From Polaribacter sp. (GTDB lineage: Bacteria > Bacteroidota > Bacteroidia > Flavobacteriales > Flavobacteriaceae), in assembly GCA_029245665.1 (NCBI GenBank), contig JAQWOW010000004.1:1-13662 (forward strand): a stretch of DNA of 13,662 nt. Direction: 5' to 3'. A model generated the notes under the pieces. That model saw only the letters and a list, made by a program, of their open reading frames with translations, ran no database searches and had not been told where the DNA came from. Every line of letters starts with the position of its first letter. Positions within the stretch are counted from its first letter, which is position 1. Below are positions 1-7,799 of this stretch, in pieces. Both the position numbers and the translations under genes were made by a program.

Positions 1-35
1 ATATTTTTATTAATTTAATTCCAAAAATGCGGATG

Positions 36-63
36 CAAATATATGATAATTAATCTACTCCAA
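36..63 (-). promoter_or_regulatory. Flavobacterial promoter reading leftward out of the window
   Basis: On the minus strand, TTG (63-61) is followed after exactly 17 bases by TATATTTG (43-36). This matches the Bacteroidota consensus TTG-N17-19-TAnnTTTG. It should drive a gene to the left of the window, divergent from mutY. In related flavobacteria the gene beside mutY is often an HU-type DNA-binding protein, but none of it is visible here, so that identity is only an expectation. Confidence 0.55.
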
Positions 64-126
64 AAATAATAAGACCTAAAATTATTTGAATTATAAAATG
101 TAATATTGCAAATCTATTCTTAAAAA

Positions 127-1170
127 ATGATTTTTTCTAACGCATTAATACACTGGTACTTAAAAAACAATAGAAAATTACCCTGGCGTGAAACCAAAAA
201 CCCTTATTTTATTTGGTTATCAGAAATCATGTTGCAACAAACAAGAGTTGCTCAAGGTTTGTCTTATTATAAAAAATTTACAGAAGCTTTTCCTTCTATT
301 TTTGAGCTCGCAAAAGCAAATGAAAGTACCGTTTTAAAAATGTGGCAAGGTCTTGGATATTATTCGAGAGCTAGAAATCTTCATTTTACTGCAAAATATA
401 TTGCAACCGAATTGAATGGTGTATTCCCGGCTACTTTTAATGAAATTATAAAACTAAAAGGAATTGGAGACTATACAGCTTCTGCAATTTCATCTATTTG
501 TTTTAATGAACCTACAGCCGTTGTTGACGGAAACGTATACAGAGTGCTTTCTCGCTATTTTGGGATTAAAACACCTATTAATTCATCTTTGGGCATTAAA
601 GAGTTTAAAGCACTGGCACAGGTATTAATTGACGAAACTCAACCAGGAACTTTTAATCAAGCTATTATGGATTTTGGTGCACTTCACTGCAAGCCTCAAA
701 ACCCTTCATGCAGTTCTTGCCCATTTTCTGAAAGCTGCGTTGCTCTTGAACAGAATCGAATAAAAGAACTTCCCGTAAAAGAAAAGAAAGTAAAAGTTAA
801 AAAAAGATATTTTAATTATCTCGTTATGGTCACCAGTGATGGTAAGACAATATTGTCTGAAAGAAAAGGAAAAGGAATTTGGCAAGGTCTGTATCAATTC
901 CCTTTAATTGAAACCAACAAAAACATTTCTATAAATGAGCTTATTTCAAAAGATGAGTTTGTAAATTTATTTCCTTTTAACAGTTCTATTTCGCTATTTA
1001 ACAAAAAGGAAATTGTGCACAAATTATCACATCAACATATCAGTACAAAATTCTGGATTATTGAAACTGAAAATTCTCAGGAAATAAAAATTAAATGGGC
1101 TGAAATAGAAAAATATCCAGTTCCTATTTTAATTGCAAATTTTTTAGAAGCTTTTTCAACAAAAAAGTAA
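127..1170 (+). CDS. mutY: A/G-specific adenine DNA glycosylase MutY
   Basis: Monofunctional base-excision-repair glycosylase that removes adenine mispaired with 8-oxoguanine. The 347 residues are the normal MutY length. The N-terminal catalytic domain shows LPWR (18-21), SEIMLQQTRV (32-41) with catalytic Glu33, the helix-hairpin-helix LKGIGDYTAS (110-119) and VVDGNVYRV with catalytic Asp134. The 4Fe-4S loop follows as C188-x6-C195-x2-C198-x5-C204. The C-terminal NUDIX-like 8-oxoG-reading domain (about 225-347) has GKGIWQGLYQFP (248-259). The family's FSH recognition loop reads LSH (300-302), keeping the Ser and His. The ATG at 127 is used because the conserved N-terminus begins there. No Shine-Dalgarno and no full promoter consensus are visible upstream. 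It is first in the mutY-ssb-gldE-gldD cluster; ssb starts 40 bp after its stop. Confidence 0.97.
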   Translation: MIFSNALIHWYLKNNRKLPWRETKNPYFIWLSEIMLQQTRVAQGLSYYKKFTEAFPSIFELAKANESTVLKMWQGLGYYSRARNLHFTAKYIATELNGVFPATFNEIIKLKGIGDYTASAISSICFNEPTAVVDGNVYRVLSRYFGIKTPINSSLGIKEFKALAQVLIDETQPGTFNQAIMDFGALHCKPQNPSCSSCPFSESCVALEQNRIKELPVKEKKVKVKKRYFNYLVMVTSDGKTILSERKGKGIWQGLYQFPLIETNKNISINELISKDEFVNLFPFNSSISLFNKKEIVHKLSHQHISTKFWIIETENSQEIKIKWAEIEKYPVPILIANFLEAFSTKK

Positions 1171-1183
1171 TTGATATTTTTAG

Positions 1184-1191
1184 TACTTTTG
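1184..1191 (+). promoter_or_regulatory. Putative -7 promoter box for ssb
   Basis: TACTTTTG matches TAnnTTTG and ends 19 nt before the ssb ATG, giving a leader of roughly 14 nt. The matching -33 TTG is not at the right distance (the nearest TTG, 1171-1173, is only 10 bp upstream), so only half of the promoter is supported. If real, ssb-gldE-gldD can be transcribed separately from mutY. Confidence 0.4.
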
Positions 1192-1210
1192 ATATATAAA
1201 TATAAAATTT

Positions 1211-1645
1211 ATGGCAGGAACAATAAATAAAGTAATTTTAATTGGTAATTTGGGAGATGATGTTAAAATGCATTATTTTGATGATAAAAACAGTGTAGGA
1301 AGATTTCCAATAGCTACCAGTGAAAGTTATACCAATAAGACTACTGGAGAAAAAGTGACAACAACAGATTGGCACAATATCGTTGTTCGAAATAAATTAG
1401 CAGAAATTTGTGAAAAATATCTAAGCAAGGGAGACAAAGTATATGTTGAAGGAAAGTTAAAAAATCGTCAATGGGAGCAAGATGGAGTAAAACGTTATTC
1501 TACAGAAGTTCAAGTTCATGAAATGACCTTTTTATCGACTAAAAAAAATGCTGAAAACTCGAACAATTCTGCCGCAAACATCCAAAACTCTTCTACCAAA
1601 CCAAAATCGGTTGCAACAGAAGAAAATGATGATTTACCTTTTTAA
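1211..1645 (+). CDS. ssb: Single-stranded DNA-binding protein SSB
   Basis: Binds and protects single-stranded DNA in replication, repair and recombination, and recruits partner proteins through its C-terminal tail. Of 144 residues, about 4-108 form the OB fold, with the typical start GTINKVILIGNLG (3-15), TDWHNIVV (52-59) with Trp54, and KGDKVYVEGKL (73-83). A low-complexity Asn/Ser-rich linker (about 112-135) follows. The acidic tip ends in DDLPF, the conserved peptide that docks recombination and repair proteins. Length and tail are normal for a bacterial SSB. It lies between mutY and gldE, the usual flavobacterial order, and 19 bp separate its stop from the gldE start. It could also serve competence together with dprA in this window, which is inference. 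Confidence 0.97.
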   Translation: MAGTINKVILIGNLGDDVKMHYFDDKNSVGRFPIATSESYTNKTTGEKVTTTDWHNIVVRNKLAEICEKYLSKGDKVYVEGKLKNRQWEQDGVKRYSTEVQVHEMTFLSTKKNAENSNNSAANIQNSSTKPKSVATEENDDLPF

Positions 1646-1664
1646 TAATTTATAATTACAGCAC

Positions 1665-2987
1665 TTGGGCCCAGATCCTGAATTTTTATTTTTTGCCTCA
1701 ATAGATTTCCTAACCACATTTAATGCTTTTGCATTGCTAGTTTTACTAATCTGTTCCGCATTAATTTCGGGAACAGAAGTCGCTTTTTTCTCACTTTCCA
1801 AAGCAGATTTAAACGACCTTCCTAAAAACAGAAAAGAAGAAAATATTGTTGTAAATTTATTGCAAAAACCTAGAAAATTATTAGCCACTATTTTAATAAC
1901 AAACAACTTTATAAATATTTTAATTGTTTTGTTATTTGCTTCTTTGGCAGAAACATTATTTGGCACTTTCAATAAAAAAATAAATTTATATTTCTTTAGT
2001 TATCCGATACGTTTTTTTATAGAAATTGTTCTTGTAACTTTTTTAATTCTTTTATTTGGCGAAGTTTTACCAAAAGTCTACGCTTCTAGAAATGCACTTC
2101 AATTTTCTAAAAGAATGTCTAAATGCATTCATTTCACAAGCATCTTATTAACTCCGTTTAGCTTGCCTTTAATCACCTTAACAAAATGGATTGAAAAGAG
2201 ATTTGGAAGTAAAAACTCCACCTTTTCTGTAGAAACTTTATCACAAGCATTAGAGTTAACATCAGAGGGAGCAACTACAAAAGACGAGCAAAAAATATTA
2301 GAAGGCATTGTTACTTTTGGAAACACGGAGACCGTCCAAATTATGAAGCCTCGCATAGACATTTTTGCACTTTCTGATGACGAAACCTATGAAGCTGTAT
2401 TAGATAAAATTTTAAAAAACGGGTACTCTAGAAACCCCGTTTACAAAGATAATATTGATACTATTATTGGTGTTTTATATGCAAAAGACTTACTAGCCCA
2501 TTTAGATAAGACATCTTTCAAATGGGTAGAATTACTTCGCAAACCTTTTTTTGTGCCAGAAAACAAAAAATTAGATGATTTATTAAGTGATTTTAAAGAA
2601 AAGAAAAATCATTTGGCAATCGTAGTAGATGAATATGGCGGCACAAGCGGATTGGTGACCTTAGAAGATGTCATTGAAGAAATTGTTGGAGATATTAATG
2701 ATGAATTTGATGATGATGATTTGTTCTATTCTAGAATAGATGATAAGAATTATATTTTTGAGGGCAAAACAACCATCAAAGATTTCTGTAAAGTTATAGG
2801 TGATGAAGATGAAGCATTTTTTGAAGAAGAAAAAGGAGAGAGCGAAACCATTGCCGGATTTATACTAGAAATTTCAGGAAAATTTCCAAAAAAAAATGAA
2901 AAAATACACTTTGATAAGTATACATTTACCATTGAAGCACTTGATAAAAAACGCATTAAACAAATTAAAGTAACTAAAAATGCGTAA
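1665..2987 (+). CDS. gldE: Gliding motility-associated protein GldE (CNNM/CorC-type membrane protein)
   Basis: Inner-membrane protein of the DUF21-CBS-CorC family, associated with gliding and linked to gldD. The 440 residues show, in order: a DUF21/CNNM transmembrane domain (about 15-190) with hydrophobic helices near 20-35, 73-95 and 114-132 and the hallmark GEVLPK (132-137); a CBS pair (about 224-345) including VDEYGGTSGLVTLEDVIEEI (321-340); and a CorC/HlyC-type C-terminal domain (about 355-436). An Asp-rich patch (345-353) lies between the last two. The start is a TTG at 1665. An in-frame TAA at 1653-1655 blocks any longer form and the next Met is residue 151, inside the protein, so TTG is the only sensible choice; it gives GPDPEF, similar to the N-terminus of known GldE proteins. 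The related CorC family is implicated in Mg2+ handling; whether GldE moves ions is not shown here. Confidence 0.93.
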   Translation: MGPDPEFLFFASIDFLTTFNAFALLVLLICSALISGTEVAFFSLSKADLNDLPKNRKEENIVVNLLQKPRKLLATILITNNFINILIVLLFASLAETLFGTFNKKINLYFFSYPIRFFIEIVLVTFLILLFGEVLPKVYASRNALQFSKRMSKCIHFTSILLTPFSLPLITLTKWIEKRFGSKNSTFSVETLSQALELTSEGATTKDEQKILEGIVTFGNTETVQIMKPRIDIFALSDDETYEAVLDKILKNGYSRNPVYKDNIDTIIGVLYAKDLLAHLDKTSFKWVELLRKPFFVPENKKLDDLLSDFKEKKNHLAIVVDEYGGTSGLVTLEDVIEEIVGDINDEFDDDDLFYSRIDDKNYIFEGKTTIKDFCKVIGDEDEAFFEEEKGESETIAGFILEISGKFPKKNEKIHFDKYTFTIEALDKKRIKQIKVTKNA

Positions 2988-3528
2988 TCTATTTCTATTC
3001 ATATTCACTCTTATTTTTATTTCCTGTAAAAAAGATGTTTTACCAAAACCCAAAGCATATTTAAGTTTAATATACCCTAAAAAATCTTATAAGAAGTTCC
3101 CCTTAAAAAAACCTTATTTTTTTGAAGTTTTAAAAAATACCTCTGTTATTAATGAACCTAATAATTGGTTAAAAATTAGATACCCAAACTTAAACGCATC
3201 AATAAATATTACATACAGACCCGTTCATAAGAACTTAAAAGAACTCCTAACAGAAGCAGAAAAATTAGTTTTTAAACACACTTTAAAAGCTGATCAAATT
3301 ATCCCAAAAGATTTTGTTTATCCGAAGAAAAGAGTCTTTGGTAGTTTTTATGAAATTACTGGAAATGCTGCTTCTCAAATTCAGTTTCACATCACTGATA
3401 GTACAAAAAACTTTATAAAAGGCTCTTTGTATTTTTACACAAAACCAAACTACGACTCTATTTTACCTGCAGTCAGCTATATTAAAGAGGATATCTTTCA
3501 TCTAATAGAAACTTTAGAATGGAGATAA
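2980..3528 (+). CDS. gldD: Gliding motility lipoprotein GldD
   Basis: Envelope lipoprotein needed for flavobacterial gliding; gliding mutants of this class also lose chitin digestion, which ties it to type IX secretion. The 182-residue protein begins with a short lipoprotein signal peptide (hydrophobic 4-15) ending in FIS|C with lipidation at Cys16, followed by KKD. The mature part is a compact, Lys- and aromatic-rich domain with no motif I can name, ending in HLIETLEWR. The length is close to known GldD. The ATG lies inside the end of gldE: the two genes overlap by 8 bp (ATGCGTAA), so translation is probably coupled. The gldE-gldD pairing supports both names. Confidence 0.9.
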   Translation: MRNLFLFIFTLIFISCKKDVLPKPKAYLSLIYPKKSYKKFPLKKPYFFEVLKNTSVINEPNNWLKIRYPNLNASINITYRPVHKNLKELLTEAEKLVFKHTLKADQIIPKDFVYPKKRVFGSFYEITGNAASQIQFHITDSTKNFIKGSLYFYTKPNYDSILPAVSYIKEDIFHLIETLEWR

Positions 3529-3562
3529 TTTTTTTAAACACTTTCTTTTTTAAGTCACAAAA

Positions 3563-4426
3563 ATGAAGAATTCACATGTAAAAAACCTGTCATTTTTACT
3601 ATTAGCAACATTTTTTATAAGTACTTCTGGCGTTTTAGGAAAATACATTGCGTTAACACCTGAAGTAATTATCTTATGTCGGGCTTTTTTATCTGCTATT
3701 TTTATTTATATATTTTGCCGTTTTAAAAAAATAAAATTAAAAATTGATTCAAAAAAAGATGGAATATCATTTGCAATAAGTGGTTTTTTTATGGCAGGCC
3801 ATTGGATCAGTTATTTTTATGCACTAAAACTTTCTAATGTGGCAATTGGCATGTTGTCTCTGTTCACCTTCCCTGCAATTACTACCTTATTAGCCCCTTT
3901 TTTTTCAAAGCAAAAACTAAACTCTACTCATATTTTTCTTGCATTTTTGGTTTTAATTGGAGTGTATATGCTTGTACCAGATTTTTCTTTGGAAAATAAG
4001 TATTTAAAAGGAATTCTATGTGGTATTTTTTCTGCTTTCTGCTATGCCCTGAGAAATCTTACCATAAAAAAACACGTCAAAAAATACAACGGTAGCATGC
4101 TAATGTTTCACCAAATGATGATTGTTTCTGTATTATTAATTCCTGTGCTATTTTTTAGTGATTTTTCAAACTTAGAAAGTCAACTTCCACTAGTATTGTT
4201 AGTCGCATTATTAACAACAGTTATTGGACATACAATGATCCTAAATTCTTTAAAACACTTCTCTGTTTCTACTGCTAGTATTATTAGTAGTATTCAACCT
4301 ATTTTCGGGGTGATTATCGCTTATATTTTTGTGGGTGAGGTACCAAGTTTGAATACTTATATTGGTGGTAGTTTAATTTTACTTACAGTTGTAATTGAAA
4401 GTATTAGAAGTAAAAATAATACTTAA
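3563..4426 (+). CDS. EamA/DMT-family transporter
   Basis: Probable inner-membrane metabolite exporter of the drug/metabolite transporter superfamily; the substrate cannot be read from the sequence. The 287 residues are typical of ten-helix members with two EamA repeats (about 10-137 and 148-280). Hydrophobic segments run almost continuously, for example 10-26, 34-51, 68-88, 92-114, 123-138, 148-164, 183-199, 208-224, 238-257 and 263-279. The second repeat carries the usual end, QPIFGVIIAYIFVGEVP (245-261), followed by a GG at 268-269. The gene starts 34 bp after gldD in the same direction and may be read from the cluster promoter, as no clear -7 box lies in that gap. Its TAA stop overlaps the stop of the opposing gene within one TTAA (4423-4426). 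Confidence 0.9.
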   Translation: MKNSHVKNLSFLLLATFFISTSGVLGKYIALTPEVIILCRAFLSAIFIYIFCRFKKIKLKIDSKKDGISFAISGFFMAGHWISYFYALKLSNVAIGMLSLFTFPAITTLLAPFFSKQKLNSTHIFLAFLVLIGVYMLVPDFSLENKYLKGILCGIFSAFCYALRNLTIKKHVKKYNGSMLMFHQMMIVSVLLIPVLFFSDFSNLESQLPLVLLVALLTTVIGHTMILNSLKHFSVSTASIISSIQPIFGVIIAYIFVGEVPSLNTYIGGSLILLTVVIESIRSKNNT

Positions 4427-5490
4427 AACAATTTTTTATCACTAATGTCTAAATAATTCCGTTTTACAAATGCTAAAATTGTTTCTAAAATTTCTCCCAT
4501 ATTTTCACACTCTTTAAACTTAACATCTCCAACGTATTTTATGAGATGTTTTTTTAGGAGAAGTACGTTTCTAGGGAAAGAAATTGTATCATTTTTAATG
4601 CATTTTATTAAACGAGCTGTTCTTCTTGGAAATGTAATCATTCTCTTTGCCATAAAAGAACGCTCTTCGATCTTATACTGGTTAATAGAAGTATTGTCTA
4701 ATTTTTTTCCTATCATTTCTATTATTTTAAAATTTTCTCTCAGGAATTGTAGGTTGTAGACTTTTAAATTTCCTTCAAAAGATTGTTGATCGAAATCAAT
4801 GGCTCTAATTTTATAGATAATTTGATCAAAATCATGTGTTGGAATAATTACATAATTGTAAGAACGCATGTCTCCAAGCAATCGAACTAAACAACGTTCT
4901 TTAAATTTTACAAATTCTTTTGCTATTTGAGATTTTTCTGATTCTGAGCATTTTGGCAAGAAATCTTTGATAAAATCATCACCAGGAATTCCTGCAATAT
5001 GCTCTTCAATTAAGGTTTCTTTGTGCACTAAAAAATTCATATTATGTGGCGAAAGAATATGCTCTAATTCTAAACCATAAATACGAGAAGCATCTGCTTT
5101 TTTTACATAAAAATAAGTGTAATTATCATTTAGAATATTTCTAATTTTAATACGGAATGGTTTTGAATTACCAAACGTACAATAATCAATAGCGTCTACA
5201 TTTAAAAACGGAATGGTTTCATCACTCCCGTCTGAATGGAGCATTGTATATATTTTTTTTAGACTCCTATCAATCTCTTCTCTATCATATTCAGAATAAT
5301 AGGTTCTTATCCACAAAGTGTCCTCATCATTTCTATCATACACAATAACAGAGCCCTGAAAGCGCAGTAAATCGTCATAAAAAATAGGTATTTTTATGTT
5401 TCTATTGTATTTTATCAAATACTTTTCAAGCATTTCATTAATAGGAAATGTTGGTTTTTTTTTTGACATCAATTTTTTTGCTACTGCCAT
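4423..5490 (-). CDS. Uncharacterised protein with a putative divergent kinase/APH-like fold
   Basis: I do not recognise a named family. The protein has 355 residues, no signal peptide and no membrane helix, so it is probably cytoplasmic. The middle reads like a protein-kinase/aminoglycoside-phosphotransferase fold. YFYVKK (126-131) resembles the strand carrying the ATP-binding Lys, GLELEHIL (139-146) the Glu of helix C, and LIEEHIAGIPGDDFI (160-174) the hinge. GDMRSYNYVI (206-215) puts Asp207 and Asn212 at the catalytic-loop D-x4-N spacing. IRAIDFDQQSF (228-238) places Asp232 where the metal-binding Asp would be. An N-terminal region (1-100) and a helical, basic C-terminal region (about 250-355) flank it. 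The start at 5490 is kept; Met8 is an alternative. The fold is my inference from motif order and spacing, not a database match. The gene is convergent with the EamA gene, and dprA lies upstream on the same strand across a 149-bp gap. Confidence 0.8.
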   Translation of the reverse strand: MAVAKKLMSKKKPTFPINEMLEKYLIKYNRNIKIPIFYDDLLRFQGSVIVYDRNDEDTLWIRTYYSEYDREEIDRSLKKIYTMLHSDGSDETIPFLNVDAIDYCTFGNSKPFRIKIRNILNDNYTYFYVKKADASRIYGLELEHILSPHNMNFLVHKETLIEEHIAGIPGDDFIKDFLPKCSESEKSQIAKEFVKFKERCLVRLLGDMRSYNYVIIPTHDFDQIIYKIRAIDFDQQSFEGNLKVYNLQFLRENFKIIEMIGKKLDNTSINQYKIEERSFMAKRMITFPRRTARLIKCIKNDTISFPRNVLLLKKHLIKYVGDVKFKECENMGEILETILAFVKRNYLDISDKKLF

Positions 5491-5509
5491 CTTTTGAATT
5501 GATTTTCCT

Positions 5510-5517
5510 CAAAAATA
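5510..5517 (-). promoter_or_regulatory. Putative -7 box for the kinase-like gene
   Basis: Read on the minus strand, TATTTTTG matches TAnnTTTG and ends 19 nt before the start codon at 5490, the same distance as the box before ssb. No TTG lies at 17-23 bp upstream, so the -33 element is missing or degenerate. The rest of the 149-bp gap to dprA (5491-5639) shows no terminator or gene that I can support. Confidence 0.4.
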
Positions 5518-5639
5518 GGCATAAATAAAAGAATCTTTCTAATTTCATTTTATCAAAAGAATCTATACATTTTTATCAAGTTACTTTTCTTGAAAGAATA
5601 ATAAGTTTCTTCAGTAGGTGAAAAGAATTCTCTTATACA

Positions 5640-6746
5640 TTAAATCAATTCAAACAACTTTCCTGGTAAAGGTTTTGTAACTCCTTTTAATTCCATCTGC
5701 AATAAAATGGAGGATAATTGAAAAATAGCAATATTGCATTCCAATGAAATAACATCTAACAATTGTGGTCCTTTTTGATGAAGAAAATCATATATTTTTT
5801 GCTCGTTTTCATTCAAATTAATAACTAATTGTTTTTGAATAGACTTCGGTTTCTCTTGAATATCCCAATTCAACATTTTTATAATATCTGATGCTGAATT
5901 TAATAAATGTGCTTTGTTGTTTTTAATGAGATTATTACATCCTCTACTATAAATGTCTGAAGTTCTACCAGGAACGGCAAATACATCTCTATCATAAGAA
6001 TTGGCAATATCTGCGGTGACTAAAGACCCTCCTTTTACCGCAGACTCAATAACAACAGTTGCTTTAGAAATCCCTGCAACTATTCTGTTTCTTTTTAAGA
6101 AATTTTCTCTTAACGGAGTTTCATCGTGCCAAAATTCCGTTAAAAACCCTCCGTTTTCATTTACTTGATGTATGTATTTTTTGTGAAATTTCGGATATAT
6201 ATGTTCAAAGCCGTGAGCTAAAACAGCAATCGTTTGTAAGTTGTTTTTTAGGGCAGCTTTGTGCGCACAAATATCAACACCATAGGCAAAACCACTAACA
6301 ATTATTGGATTGAACGCTGAAATATCTTTGATCAATTCATTACAAAAATCCCGTCCATAAGAGCTTATATTTCTAGTGCCAACAACCGAAATAATCCTGT
6401 TATCAGAAAAATCTATATTTCCATCTTTAAAAAATAATATTGGACCGTCTACAGAATGTTGTAAATTTTTGGGATAATCGTCGTCTAAAAAATAAGAATA
6501 AGAAATCTTATTTTCTTGAATATATTTGAGTTCTTGTAATGCAAATTCAATATTTTTTTTGTCAAAAAGATGGCTTAAAACATGGGTTCCTATTCCGTTT
6601 ATTTTTGACAAAACTCGAGACTTTTCTTTAAAAATTTGGGCAACATCACCAACACTTACAATGAGCTTTTTGGCTAAAATATCACCAATAAACTTACATT
6701 TCTGCAATCGCAAAGTAGCCAATAGTTTGTCTTCTTCCAATTTCAT
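5640..6746 (-). CDS. dprA: DNA-processing protein DprA
   Basis: Loads RecA onto incoming single-stranded DNA during natural transformation; cytoplasmic. The 368 residues show a short helix-hairpin-helix-like N-terminus (NGIGTHVL, 50-57) and then the Rossmann-type DprA/Smf core (about 100-290). The core has SVVGTRNISSYG (120-131), VSGFAYGVDICAHKAAL (150-166), ENFLKRNRIVAGIS (214-227), KGGSLVTA (238-245) and VPGR (258-261). The C-terminus (about 312-368) has the size and pattern of the winged-helix domain found in many DprA proteins, ending in PGKLFELI. Length and motifs are complete. The ATG at 6746 is 90 bp from the divergent SPOR gene; no consensus promoter is evident on this strand. Presence of dprA is compatible with competence but does not prove it, as the gene is widespread. 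Confidence 0.96.
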   Translation of the reverse strand: MKLEEDKLLATLRLQKCKFIGDILAKKLIVSVGDVAQIFKEKSRVLSKINGIGTHVLSHLFDKKNIEFALQELKYIQENKISYSYFLDDDYPKNLQHSVDGPILFFKDGNIDFSDNRIISVVGTRNISSYGRDFCNELIKDISAFNPIIVSGFAYGVDICAHKAALKNNLQTIAVLAHGFEHIYPKFHKKYIHQVNENGGFLTEFWHDETPLRENFLKRNRIVAGISKATVVIESAVKGGSLVTADIANSYDRDVFAVPGRTSDIYSRGCNNLIKNNKAHLLNSASDIIKMLNWDIQEKPKSIQKQLVINLNENEQKIYDFLHQKGPQLLDVISLECNIAIFQLSSILLQMELKGVTKPLPGKLFELI

Positions 6747-6823
6747 AACAATTTGAATACCAAGATATAAAATAATTGTTGATAAAAAACAAGAGAAACT
6801 TTTTCATAAAACATCAAAATTTT

Positions 6824-6831
6824 TATCTTTG
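6824..6831 (+). promoter_or_regulatory. Putative -7 box directly in front of the HU-like/SPOR gene
   Basis: TATCTTTG matches TAnnTTTG exactly, but ends only 5 nt before the ATG at 6837. If used, transcription would begin at or within a few bases of the start codon, giving a leaderless or nearly leaderless mRNA. No TTG is seen 17-23 bp upstream. Confidence 0.4.
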
Positions 6832-6836
6832 TTAGG

Positions 6837-7748
6837 ATGATTTTAGCAAACTACATTAACGATTTATTATACAGATATGATTGTGTAATTGTGCCTGATT
6901 TTGGTGGATTTATAACCAATAGAATTGGTGCAAAAGTGAACAAATTTACACACACGTTTAGTCCACCAACAAAACAAATTACATTTAACAATCTTCTCAA
7001 ACATAATGATGGTTTATTAGCAAACTATATTGCTTCTTCCGAGAACATTTCTTTTGAAAAGGCATCTACAGCAATCTCCTTGTCTGTCATCAGATGGAAA
7101 AATGAGTTGCAGTCTAAATCTGTAAAGATTGAAAACCTTGGTAGTTTGTCTTTAACAGAGGATAAAAAAATAATTTTTGAACCTAATAACCAGGTTAATT
7201 ATTTGACTGAATCTTTTGGTTTAAAAACAATGGAATCTCCTGCAATTATAAGATATAAAGAACAACTAAAACCTTTGATTCCTGTTCAAGAAAAAGAGAA
7301 TCATAAAAAGATTCCTGCTTTTATAAAATACGCCGCAGCAGCTGCAATTTTATTAACATTGGGCATTACAGGTTTTAACAGATATCAAAACAATCAACAA
7401 AGCGAAGTTTTTGCAAACCAAGAAAAAGCAATTCAAAAGAAAATACAGTCTGCTACTTTTGTAATTTCGAACCCATTACCAACTATTAGTTTAAATGTTA
7501 GTAAAGAAGAAGCAAAACATTTTCATCTTATTGCGGGTGCTTTTCAATTTAAAGAAAATGCAAAAAACAAAGTAAAACAACTAAAAGCGAAAGGGTTTGA
7601 CTCTAAAATAATAGGGACTAACAAATGGGGGCTGACTCAAGTCTCTTTCAATAGTTATTCTACCCGAAACGAAGCAACTAACGATCTGTACAAGATTCGA
7701 AAGACTATTTCTAAAGATGCTTGGTTGTTGATTAAAAAAGGAAACTAA
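6837..7748 (+). CDS. HU-like (HU-CCDC81 type) and SPOR domain membrane protein
   Basis: The 303-residue protein has three parts. The N-terminus (1-128) resembles the HU-CCDC81 branch of the HU/IHF superfamily: a first unit with CVIVPDFGGFITN (16-28), then a second unit with KIENLGSLSL (97-106), like the HU turn. One membrane helix follows (about 162-180, FIKYAAAAAILLTLGITGF). A linker leads to a C-terminal SPOR domain (about 226-300) with FHLIAGAFQFKENA (229-242) and a repeat-like second half ending in AWLLIKK. SPOR domains bind denuded peptidoglycan at division sites. The topology expected is HU-like part in the cytoplasm and SPOR in the periplasm. The start at 6837 is supported because the family-conserved N-terminus begins there and the next Met is at 132. 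Whether the HU-like part binds DNA is not known from this sequence. Confidence 0.88.
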   Translation: MILANYINDLLYRYDCVIVPDFGGFITNRIGAKVNKFTHTFSPPTKQITFNNLLKHNDGLLANYIASSENISFEKASTAISLSVIRWKNELQSKSVKIENLGSLSLTEDKKIIFEPNNQVNYLTESFGLKTMESPAIIRYKEQLKPLIPVQEKENHKKIPAFIKYAAAAAILLTLGITGFNRYQNNQQSEVFANQEKAIQKKIQSATFVISNPLPTISLNVSKEEAKHFHLIAGAFQFKENAKNKVKQLKAKGFDSKIIGTNKWGLTQVSFNSYSTRNEATNDLYKIRKTISKDAWLLIKKGN

Positions 7749-7799
7749 TTCAAATTTTCTTCCTCTTTTTCTAACTTCTTTTTTTAAAAAAGTGATTGC

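Noticed and set aside
80..126. Rightward promoter for mutY
   Set aside because: ATTATTTG (81-88) and TAATATTG (101-108) resemble the -7 box, but each has mismatches and no TTG stands at the right distance.
7780..7797. T7A6 palindrome after the SPOR gene as a terminator
   Set aside because: The stem is almost entirely A-T pairs with no loop, so it is unlikely to be a working terminator in such AT-rich DNA.
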